64,000 nt of DNA from Ischnura elegans (lineage: Eukaryota > Arthropoda > Insecta > Odonata > Coenagrionidae), in contig NC_060247.1 of NCBI RefSeq assembly GCF_921293095.1, forward strand, positions 115,215,111-115,279,110, given 5' to 3'. This document shows positions 24,701-33,341 of the stretch, piece by piece. The notes under the pieces were generated by a model. That model was not told the origin of the DNA, ran no database searches, and saw only the letters and a program-made list of their open reading frames with translations. Each line of letters starts with the position of its first letter. Position 1 is the stretch's first letter. A program made the position numbers and the translations under genes.

Positions 24701-26598
24701 AGGCCGGTGTTTTTTTTTAATGATCTGATTCAAGAATTCGTGGTCTCAAAATGTGCAAATTAGTGAGAAAAACATAATCACCCTAGTTCCAGGTTCGTGT
24801 TATGTCAGATAGCCATGCCTGAGGTGCCTAAAGGGCCTAAATGCGGTTATTTTGAATGTTGAGTTGTTCGACCAGAATAAAATGTTTTCAAGGGTAAACA
24901 TGATATTTCGCACGACCCCATTCCTCCTCGAGTGTTTTGTGGAGATCACCTCAAGTACAGCACTCAATCTTTCAGAAAGGACGTTAACCCATGGTCCCCT
25001 TGACACCTTTCTTCAAGAGAAGGCTAATACCATAGCCAGGTTTCTCTTCAAATCTATGGCACAAATGGTCTAATCTGTCGATCTCTTCCTCCTAATACCC
25101 ACTTATGGCTATTACTGCTTAAAAAGTTCCATATACCTTATAATGGGTATTGTGCTGTAAGTACTAAGAGAGCTATGATTTTGGAAATCCAAAAATTGCT
25201 TCTTTTTGATGCCAGCAGCGTTGTGTCCATCTCTTGTGTAAGCACTCATTACTAATTGCTAGCAGCCTGCTTCTAGTAGTTCCTCACAAATTTGCTTGGG
25301 GTGCCAGTTGGAATGTTAAGCTGATTACTCAAATGATAATTGGGTGAATCCAGATTTAGGTTTGCATATCCTGGGTCCGCCAATGAAACAGGATGATAAA
25401 ATAAGTATGTAATTGGTTGTTGAAAAAAAACTTAAAATATTTTCTTACTAATTTACTGAATGAACAAAATAACCCACTTTGAATAAAAAGGAGAAAAATT
25501 TTTTTCTAAACACTGTCCACTAAAGGTCTACCATCGCAGTGAAGGCATTCTTACAGCCTGGCCAGGAAATTTTGCATAACCTCTCGTAGCATGTTGACAG
25601 GTGTTGCCGCTATCTCGTCTGCATGTCTGTGTTTGAGAGCTTGGATGGTTCTGGGTGGATCAGTTTGAAAAACCTTCGGAACAGACAGGTGACTCATAAT
25701 GTAAAAATTGGTAATGCATCAGTAGCCTTCTCCCTGCCCACGACTTCGTAACTCAGTCTTAAGGCCACCTACAATTGTCTGATTTCACTGGCGAACCCTG
25801 TAGGTTATGCCTATTCTTTATTTATGTATGTATGCTTTATGGCCTTGGTTGAGATTTAGACAATATTACTACCCTCACTATCTGTACCCTTGCATGCTTT
25901 TAGCGATAGCTCTGAAGCAATCAGTTCTCTGTGTAGAAGTGGTTATTCATAGAATCTTTGAGTGTAACTCTTGATTGGTAATAATTTTAAATTTCAGGCT
26001 TGTGCCCAGGAATACTTCTCCCTTGAGAGAATTGTGGAAACAGAATGATTTTCCTGGTTTGCAAAATCTAGAAGCCAACAGAGGTGCCAAGGGGTGGTGC
26101 TGTTGCCAAACAGATAGGCCGGTGAACAAGAATTCACGTGAGAATATTAACTGCCCAAGGAGTGTGGTTAAAGTATCCACTTGCTGCCAGACTGATGACA
26201 ATCCATTTAGGGTTGACATTAGTACATCTACTCCAGATGCAGTTCTTTGCCGCAAGGTTCCTGCAGCATTGAGGGGGACAGTAATGAACATCATCTCATG
26301 CAACCATGAAAATCAAAGTGTTATTGTTCTCTTGTCATGCCTTCTTCTCAGATTTATGGTGAATGTCCTTCATAGGAGGGAGACTTTGGAAGTCTTGTCA
26401 CCTTCTGATGTGAAGCATGTTGAATCTATACTTACACATGAAGTGAAAAACTTAGGTTCATTTGCTTCTAGATCAGTTCGTGGTCAAAATAGATTGCAAG
26501 CAATTAATGCATGCTTCAGTGATTTGTTTAGAAAGTATCCAGGTCTTCAGGCTCTGCCAGGGTTTTCTGACTTCATCAACAACTTTCAGGGCCAATGA
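15726..26598 (+). CDS. uncharacterised 300-aa protein (3 coding exons)
   Basis: Coding exons are 15726-15897, 24010-24139 and 25998-26598 (172, 130 and 601 nt; 301 codons including the TGA stop). Donors are GTTAGT and GTAAGT; acceptors are ATTTCCCAG and AAATTTCAG. An in-frame stop at 15702-15704 supports the ATG at 15726. I do not recognise the family. Visible traits: an acidic/proline N-terminus with a basic patch KKTRIKKKGK (residues 39-48); a middle segment with twin cysteine motifs WCCCQTDRP (134-142) and TCCQTDDNP (162-170); a hydrophobic helix-like run VIVLLSCLLLRFMVNV about two thirds along; a C-terminus rich in predicted helix. There is no signal peptide. The paired CCQTD motifs loosely resemble dynein-light-chain (LC8) docking motifs of the TQT type; that is conjecture. 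Intron 1 (8.1 kb) is almost all repeats. Confidence 0.82.
16660..16800 (+). repeat. tRNA-derived SINE-like copy
   Basis: GAGCCTGGATAGTGTAGTGA (A-box region) is followed by TTTCGATTCTC (B-box-like) and CAGTCCAGGGG, then a short unique body. The body after the B box resembles the copy near 6255. It lies in intron 1 of the uncharacterised gene. Confidence 0.5.
17320..17520. repeat. G-run/C-run repeat with GGCGGATCC...GATCCGCC ends
   Basis: Begins GGGGCGGATCCAGGATTTCT and ends CCAGATCCGCCTATGCT, so the ends are short inverted repeats. TCCAGGATTTYTTTCTGGGG occurs twice inside, each time followed by a long G-run, and a C-run precedes the right end. It is a small non-autonomous repeat of unknown superfamily lying within the Copia fossil. 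The long G and C runs are prone to assembly error. Confidence 0.6.
17699..18570 (-). mobile_element. 5'-truncated LINE (Jockey/CR1-like RT end) with (TAA)n tail
   Basis: The minus strand encodes the end of a non-LTR reverse transcriptase: FLGLLVSDDLKWTPHIEAI followed by LRRLAPFLSLSTLKLIYHT and YGIMFWG, then, in another frame, the region with KPIFLDLKILTLPSIFI. The 3' end abuts a run of TAATAA at 17699-17715, the usual simple-repeat tail. The frame changes at least once, near 18125, so it is dead. It is 5' truncated at about 18570 and sits inside the Copia fossil. Confidence 0.8.
20160..20522. mobile_element. 363-bp MITE inserted in Copia fossil
   Basis: Terminal inverted repeats of about 26 bp: CCATTTTTCTGAACTGACAG on the left, and its complement ending CAGTTCAGAAAAATGG on the right. 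TA flanks both sides (20158-20159 and 20523-20524), which points to the Tc1/mariner group. Copia reverse-transcriptase similarity runs up to the left end and resumes after the right end, showing a clean insertion. Confidence 0.75.
21722..22090 (-). mobile_element. LINE 3' fragment
   Basis: The minus strand reads like the C-terminal end of a Jockey/CR1-type ORF2, with SNLSATSKGPHAMCVKL and then FKKQVSSYLLDKCFYS. It is followed by a short 3' UTR and a (TTCTA)n-like tail at 21725-21740. It is a different family from the LINE at 17699 and is 5' truncated. Confidence 0.7.
22135..22560 (+). mobile_element. Penelope-like element 3' fragment bounded by a 33-bp inverted repeat
   Basis: 22135-22167 and 22528-22560 are perfect inverted copies (33 bp, beginning CAATGGTAAATGAAGAGC). 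Just inside the left arm is a frame reading GRRLDTLEQWEI and LNDIEFLSHSPLLAL, which resembles the C-terminal end of GIY-YIG-bearing Penelope proteins. A C-rich spacer and a hammerhead ribozyme motif (22462-22514) follow. A hammerhead in the terminal repeat and a roughly 35-bp inverted tail are both known for Penelope-like elements. The coding part is a fragment. Confidence 0.65.
22462..22514 (+). ncRNA. hammerhead ribozyme motif (type I-like)
   Basis: Core CTGATGA (22471-22477) and GAAAC (22496-22500) flank stem II AGCGA/TCGCT (22479-22483 with 22491-22495, one unpaired T at 22478). The GCGTC that follows supplies the cleavage triplet GTC (22503-22505) and a very short stem III. Stem I is GTAC (22467-22470) with GTAC (22506-22509), extended by ATTT/AAAT across one mismatch. 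Short stem III with an ACGCGT palindrome is the form reported for Penelope-like elements, which may work as dimers. Confidence 0.7.
22870..22990 (-). repeat. worn SINE-like copy
   Basis: On the minus strand GGAAGCCTAGTGGATAGTAG (A-box region) is followed by GAGTTTAAATACC (B-box-like) about 45 nt later. The layout is similar to the SINE at 16660. Only weakly supported. Confidence 0.35.
23031..23772. mobile_element. piggyBac-like non-autonomous element, copy A (742 bp)
   Basis: Left end CCCTTTCAGGCTGAATGCCG and right end GTGTGAAAGG followed by ATTAA form short inverted ends next to TTAA-like sequence. Internal sequence matches copy B at 27798-28628 in the opposite orientation: GATTTTCTTACCCTAACCAA here corresponds to GATTTTCTTACACTAGCGAA on the minus strand there. 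No transposase. It lies in intron 1 of the uncharacterised gene. Confidence 0.6.
25515..25690 (-). pseudogene. Tc1-like transposase C-terminal fragment
   Basis: The minus strand reads VFQTDPPRTIQALKHRHADE and MLREVMQNFLARL followed by a stop and ECLHCDG. This resembles the C-terminal end of IS630/Tc1 transposases, where a helix ends in a conserved RL..C...G tail. It is a lone fragment with no terminal repeats found nearby, and lies in intron 2 of the uncharacterised gene. Confidence 0.55.
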
Positions 26599-27797
26599 AT
26601 ATTTTGGTCTTACATTGTTTGCAAACTGAGGTTTACAGGGATACTTTCCAATGCATTAAAAGTAAAAGAGGCTAGGTATGGCCAAGCTTATTTTTTTATT
26701 GATTTTCAGTTTTTGATAATTTTTTGCTTCCAATCATCTATTTGATGGCATTTGTTATCCTATCATTTTTTCCTTTGATTTGATCTGAAGGATAGTTTTA
26801 TTATTTTCCTCTGTGAACTAAAAGTTATATAGTCATTATTTTTTACTTTATAGAAGTATATAGTGTGGTTGACATTTTGTCACAGTTCCTTACCATATGA
26901 TGGGCAGATAAGTTTTCTGTATCCTAAAAGCATTATAATGCCAATGATTTGTTATTTAATGATTGAAGTCATTGGTGAAGAAGTTACTAATTATACTCAT
27001 TTTGCTCAGAGTTCTATGTTCCTATTTTAATGTTACTTTTTATATATTCATTGATTTTTCTCATAAAAAAACTCAAGTTTGGTGGAAATAAAGCGTTTTT
27101 TCTGATATGTCAATTTTTTTAGTTCCATGTATTTTTACCTTTCATGCTTTTTCTCTTTGACTGTGGCAATGCTGTAGATGTTATCCAAAGAAATGGAGAT
27201 TGCAAATGCAGAAACTAGTGTGGAATTGTCTGCAGAGAGGAGAAAACAAACCTGAAAATACATTTAAGGTGACATCACACAATCATCTTTTGAATAATCA
27301 AAAGATTCAATTGATTGAAAGTCCATTGTTACTGTGTGAGTGGCCAATCTAGTGTACTAGCTAGTACCAGCTCCTAGTTAGCTAGCTAGTACCGGAAAGA
27401 GCCCAGTTCACTTGCTAGCGGCACTTTACATCATCCCCATTTTCCAATTGCAACTATAATAGGCTCGCAAGTTCATTCAACTGTATCGTATTTAATCAAA
27501 TAGTTGACCCACACTTTATGATGGGTTCAACTTACATTGCATGTGTCACACAATCTAAACTGATATTGGGCATGCTTTTTAAAATTCCAACTTTCATCGA
27601 TTTTCTCCACTTATTCTCATTCAGACAATGTGTCATCAATTGTGTAATTATATATGCATTATTTATTAATAATATATGATTTAGACATGGCACAACTTAC
27701 ATGGCCTGATGATTTTTACACTAATTTCTCATCCATATGGTGCCCATTCAGCATATGCTGGAATTCGTTTCACAATCAGCTATCTGGAAAGAATTAA
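26599..27797. other. 3' flank of the uncharacterised gene
   Basis: The first 490 bp are T-rich and probably 3' UTR, ending near the AATAAA at 27087. From 27270 to 27540 there are several CTAGCTAGTAC palindromes and ACACAATC repeats, suggesting another small TIR element, but I could not pair its ends. No gene is seen. Confidence 0.45.
27087..27092 (+). terminator. candidate poly(A) signal of the 15726 gene
   Basis: AATAAA lies 489 bp after the stop codon and is followed by a T-rich stretch (GTTTTTTCTGATATGTC). It is the first canonical signal that I see on the plus strand after the coding region. Confidence 0.5.
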
Positions 27798-28628
27798 CCC
27801 TTTCGAGACGGCGGAGTTTTCGTCTTAGCATAACTGCTGTACTGAGCCCCAAGAGACTTCTTTCTAGTGGTATGGAGCATTTTTGGAGGACATTTGTTAA
27901 GAAGGGTCTCGCACATAATCACACACTTTCAGCTCCAACCTTTTTCGACCCCTCTCAGCGAGGACTCCGCATTATAGCGGACTCCGAGGGTAGTTGTGCT
28001 CCTTCCTTTCCGGGTTTACGGCCATACCTGTGGCATTGGTTTGCGATCAACTTATGGATTGCATATATGTATTTGGCATATGGGTAATTGTTGCTTGCAC
28101 GTAAATGGCAGACTTTGAATTGAATTCCTCATTTTTTTCTCAGCATTGTCAAATTTTAAACGAAGTTCTAAGGTCAATATTAACGCATTTATTGCAGCAA
28201 CAATTTCCATGTTGATGTTTATAGAGAACTCGAGATATAAATTAATATTTATCATAGAATTTCGTTTAAAAATTGCAAAAGCTACTCAAAACACAAAGAA
28301 TTCAATTCTTAGTTTATATTTCTTGAGAAAAGAACAGATATTTATTTCGAAAACTGACTGGATAAACAATGGCATGACCTTACCGCTAAGAGGGGTAATA
28401 AAAGACGAGGGGTCAGGGTACCTGCTCCCAGATTCTGAGGGTAAACCCTGCAGTATTGGTCCTGAAACAAAGACGTATTACACCCGTGACCACCATAAAA
28501 GGGGGAGAGCTATGTACGGCATTCGTTCGCTAGTGTAAGAAAATCTCTGATGTAAATATACGGCTTTCGTCTCCCGGGTCAAGAAACGTCCACACGTATA
28601 TGTATTTATGTCTTTTGTAGGGAAAAGG
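27798..28628. mobile_element. piggyBac-like non-autonomous element, copy B (831 bp)
   Basis: TTAA occurs at both borders (27794-27797 and 28629-28632). The ends CCCTTTCGAGACGG and GTAGGGAAAAGG are short inverted repeats. The body matches copy A in reverse orientation. A TTAA target and CCC-starting ends are typical of piggyBac. No transposase frame is seen, so it is non-autonomous. Confidence 0.65.
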
Positions 28629-28632
28629 TTAA

Positions 28633-30870
28633 TATCGTAAAGCAAGGGTCTACTGTATTGGACTCAAAATAAACTACTGATATTATGATAATTATTTGTA
28701 TTATAGTTGTGTGAAGCTTAAGCTTACACTTTTATTATTTTTTTTATAGCTATAGAATACTTATTTATACTTCAATACCTTGTGATTATAAATGCGAAGA
28801 TATTCTCAGATTAATTGGATATTGGTTGTGTACTCAAAATTTTAGAGTATGAAGGCTGATTTGTATTAAAGCAGTCTTTCATTCTTGGTACCTTATAAAT
28901 ACACTTGTCTCCTCAAAAGCATCTTATCATTTAAAGACCTTTGGATCTATTTTGATTAGGAAGTCTGCTTGCGTTCAAACTTAGTGAAGAGGTATGATTT
29001 ATAGTGGCCATCTGTTTTTACATGGACCTATGCCATTGACATAGATGTGCTAACACTGGATGAGCATGATTTATAAGCAGTCAATTAAACAATTTTCAGG
29101 TGTTGAAAAATAGTATTAATTCCACCTTGTTTATAGTAAAAAATGAGCTTCAGAATTGACTGAAACCTGTTGGCCAAGGTGATTGGGCTTTTATTGTGAC
29201 TTGTTAAAAATTTCATCCTCTTGAATTATGTGGTGATAAGAAGGGAGAAATTATGCTTGATTTTTTTGTCACTAATTTATGTACTTTTGAGTGGATTGAG
29301 AGCAGTTTGTGTATTTCAGGGGAAATCCACTCTCCATGCCCTTTATCAAGTACCCCAATTACTTATCTCTTAGCATTCCTTCAATTTTCCCCTATTCATG
29401 TTTCTTGCAAAATCTTTGCGCTTACCACGCCTGTCTCTGGCACATTGTGCTTTGCAGTTCCCGGTCTCCTTTCTTTGGTTAACTGCCTCAATTTTCATCC
29501 TATCTTTTCATTTGATCTTCGACACCCACCAGCAATACTAGGTCTCTAAGTCTTCAATGCTTTTCTAACAGACTTTTCCAACAGTCCATGTTTCTGATTG
29601 AAAGTGTCACTGCCCACACTTATATTTTTCATACTCTTTCCTTGTCTCTATAGTCGTATGCTCCTCAAACAAAGTAGTGGCCTTTTTGTCTTGCATATGA
29701 TCGTTTATTTGACGGTATGGTGCTTGATGTTTGTTGTGCTTCTTCCATCCCAAGTGATTGTGCTCCTAAGTTAGATAAGTGATGAAGGTATTGTATGTAT
29801 TCACCTAGCAGACAATAATTGTGTTTAGTGATGAAATTAAAGCTTAGCATTTAACAAGAGAGATTTTAGATCTTGCGAATAATGTTAGTATATAACTGGG
29901 GAGTAGGCAGTGATTAACCTTTACTGAGTCCTGAACTCTAGTGCGTGAAATCAGATTGCAGATGCTCAATATTTGCTCCTTGCCTTTAGGCTTGTATATG
30001 TAGGTGAACTATTTATTGAAATGTCATCATGATTTAATGCATTAAAAATGAGTTTCAAGGAAGCTGTAGTTTGGGTATGTATGGAGATATCTTTGAAGAG
30101 AAGGCGCTGTCCACCCTTCTGCCCTCTATCATCTTACTTACATCCCTCTTGTGTTCTTGATCCTCCAATCCTCTTGTAGTTGAATTTATAAGTATAAGAA
30201 TTTGCGTCTGACTTGAAACTGCATATATTTATTCCACAAAAGAATCACATTTTTGTAATGGTTTAAAGTTCTGAGAGAATTTTTAGTGATGATTTGAGGA
30301 TGTTAATCCACAAATTACAAAATCTGCTCAGATGAGGTACCAGACATGCATCAGACTGATCCATCCAGTGAATATCAATTTTTATCTCATATCAGTGAGT
30401 TATTTTGGTGAATATGAATGGCAGCAGTCCCAGCTCACAGCATGAAAGAAGATCACAGTTCATTGTCTTTCCTTAAATTAATTATATGACTACGTATGGA
30501 AGCCAACAAGAGGTGCATAGTGCAGAAAATCCTATTTTAGAAGCTCTCTTGGTACTTGATGTACAGTGTTCAAAGTATGATCGGGTGTTTTCGGAGCATA
30601 TTGCCTCATGGAAGGTATTTGGATATCCCAGCTATTATATGGTTGCTCGGGCTTCAAAACTTGAGGTGAGTTTCAGGATCAGATCTGATGTGAAGTCAAA
30701 GTTGCTAATCTAAGGTAGTAAAGCATGAGAAAAGTTTCAATTAAACCTTTCGGATTGGTTCAGTGAGCTTTCCCACTTGACGAGAACGTGACCATCAGTC
30801 AGCCAAGGATTTCATCAGAAAACATGTTGTGATATACTGAAAAGAATTAAATGAATACTTTATAGTGTGA
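28633..30870. other. intergenic, nothing recognised
   Basis: AT-rich sequence with no splice-consistent exon, no terminal repeat pair and no protein motif that I can support on either strand. The 98-codon plus frame at 29253-29549 is hydrophobic and Cys/Ser/Pro-rich but matches nothing I know. Confidence 0.4.
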
Positions 30871-31866
30871 TATTATTATAGTATTCCACCGATTAAGGTA
30901 GGTTTCCATGGAGTACTTGAGAAGCATTCTGGGAGCCTACCTTGCATTCAAACTACTAATCCCTTTCAATCCATCTAAAAATCCTATTCTCTTCCTTCCC
31001 CTCCCTCGTTTACCTAACATTCTACCCTCTAACACCATTTTCGACATCCCCTTCCTGCAAAGTACTCGCTCCATCCACACTTTCTGTCTCCTCCGTATCT
31101 CATATAAAAGTTGCCTCTCCTCAACCACCATGTGCACTACGTCATTTCTCCTCTCTGTCCATTTAATCTCTATTCTTCTCCATACCCACATCTCAAATGC
31201 CTCCAATCTTCTCTCGTCCTCCTTCCTCAGTGTCCACGTTTCCGCACCATAGAGAGTTACACTCCAGATATAACTCTTCACTAACCTTTTCTTTAAACTC
31301 TTACATAATCCTCTCATGAGATCCTTCCGGTTCATGAACACTGTCTTTGCTCTCAACCTTCAATCTCTCCAGCCTGTTTCTTCCATCAAACAGATCTTCC
31401 ACATTCCTACCATGTACTCTGTGCATCTTCTCGCTCGGTTAGCATCCTCCCATCTTTAGCCTTAATTTTAGACATGGCTTGTCCTCTTTTGCTGCCTGAT
31501 AGAGGCTTTACTTTGGCGTTCTATGTCCCTACCTCTCTTTCCTTCTGGAACTTTTCCATTTCCTCACACTGTCATTTCCACCAAGCCTCCCTTGCCCTCT
31601 TAGTTTCACGCCGTAATGGATTCTTGAGTCACCCCATACTTTCTTTTGCCCTGCTCTGTGTCCATGTTCTTCCACTCCCTTCTCTCCTCCATTTATTTTA
31701 CCATTGCCTCTGTAACCCAAGGCCACAGCTTTGACCATTCCGTTTTGGTATTATCCCACCCTTTCTCTACAGTCTGTGTACTTCCAATCTCCCGTGTACT
31801 AATGTCCACTAGTTCCTGATATTATCTCCTCATAGTCCCCTTCAGCGCTTCTACATTCCATTTCCT
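30871..31866 (-). mobile_element. LINE, 3' part, internally deleted (family A)
   Basis: The minus strand encodes MNRKDLMRGLCKSLKKRLVK and LYGAETWTLRKEDERRLEAF, the end of the reverse transcriptase region shared with the plus-strand copy at 43030-49340. Further 5', 31530-31620 matches the endonuclease-RT linker of that copy (AGGGCAAGGGAGGCT). The RT core between these two parts is missing, so there is a large internal deletion. The 3' end (CCTTAATCGGT then AATACT and TAATAAT) is the same as in the other copy. It is joined at 31866 to 5' UTR sequence of the same family in the opposite orientation. Confidence 0.75.
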
Positions 31867-31931
31867 GGAAGAGATAGCTGGTTGGGTTTCCCTCTTCCAT
31901 TCTAACCCTGTTTTTTACGTGACACAATCAC
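31867..31931 (+). mobile_element. LINE family A 5' UTR, left piece
   Basis: Aligns with 43215-43280 in the plus orientation (GAAGAGATA, GGGTTTCCC, GTTTTTTACGTGACAC). It continues at 39445 after the 7.5-kb nested insertion. Being inverted relative to the adjoining 3' part, it suggests a 5'-inverted LINE insertion. Confidence 0.6.
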
Positions 31932-32366
31932 GGGGCGGAATTCTGTACACGGATACCGACGATCGTCGGTGTCGGTAGCTACCGACGATCGTCGGTAGCA
32001 CCGATAGAGATGTGATTCACAAAACGCCGCTACCGACAGATTGTCGGTGCAACCGACAAATTCGTGACGTAATGCTTTTGTCGGTACGAAAGTGGCACCC
32101 GCACGCGAGGCTAGGCGCCTCGACCAATCATATTTCCCCTTTGTTTGCATTAAACAAATGAGGCTCCGAAAACGCCATCTGTTAGGGTGCCTTCATAGCT
32201 CGGCGTTGCGTACTTGGGGGCGGAGCTAACTCATCGCAGCAAGTTGGAGCCCTTCACAGGTCTGCGTTGCGAAAACAAATGAAAAGCAAAAAGCGTTGGC
32301 TCCTAAAAATCGGCCTGTGAGCATATCATCTTATGATTTCGAACCAAACGCACAATAAATATGTTG

Positions 32367-33053
32367 TTTTCTGCATGTTTACCCAATTTCATTTCTTAAA
32401 ATGTTCTTCTTAACTACAAATAGCATTTGAAGTTAATATGGCGACCATAAAGTCGATAATAATGCATGTAGTGATGGCCCTTGCCTATGCATTATTATGA
32501 CCTTTAAATTTTATTTCCTAACTCGGAATATTCGAAAAATAGCTAATTACAAACACGCAATGAACATGAGTAACGTGGAATGCTATCAGGAATATTTATT
32601 AATGATAACTATTGTTCAAACAGATTGTCCTTGTCATGTTATCTAAATAGCTCTGAGTAGATCATGAGGGCACAATTATTGGATATAAAATGGAATTTTA
32701 ACGACCTTATTTCTGCATGTTTACCCAATTTCATTTCATAAAATGTTCTTCTTAACTATAAATAGCATTTGAAGTTAATATGGCGACCATAAAGTCGATA
32801 ATAATGCATGCAGTGATGGCCCTTGCCTATGCATTATTATGACCTTAAAATTTTATTTCCTAACTCGGAATATTCGAAAAATAGCTAATTACATACACTC
32901 AATGAACATGGGTAACGTGGAATGTTATCAGGAATATTTATTAATGATATCTATTATTCAAACAGATTGTCCTTGTCATGTTATCTAAATAGCTCTAACT
33001 GAGTAGATCATGAGGGCACAATTATTGGACATAAAATGGAATTTTAACTACCT
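32367..33053. repeat. 342-bp tandem duplication inside element 2
   Basis: 32367-32708 and 32709-33053 are direct copies (for example TGGCGACCATAAAGTCGATA in both) at about 97 percent identity by eye. Differences are single substitutions and one 4-base insertion (CTAA) in the second copy. A recent local duplication. Confidence 0.9.
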
Positions 33054-33341
33054 TAGCTACCAAAAAGCACCTCTCACGCTGTATTTAGCTTTTGTTACCA
33101 TTTACGGGTACGAGTTACGCTAATCTATGCTCCTCAGTGATTGTAATCTAATTTAGGGTTAACATTTGTCTTATGTTTAGGAAAGATGCTAAATATCTAA
33201 TCTGAACACTTCAAAATAATAGTAAATAATGAAATAAATAGCATTTGCCACTCCCATTAGAGCTAATCTTGCATATTTGTACACCCAGAAACAAACACCA
33301 ATTCGAAATCGTCGGCGTACTGCCGCCTTGACGCAGAGAAT

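Noticed and set aside
27270-27700. A further palindrome-array TIR element beside the 15726 gene
   Set aside because: CTAGCTAGTAC palindromes are present, but I could not find matching inverted ends or a target duplication.
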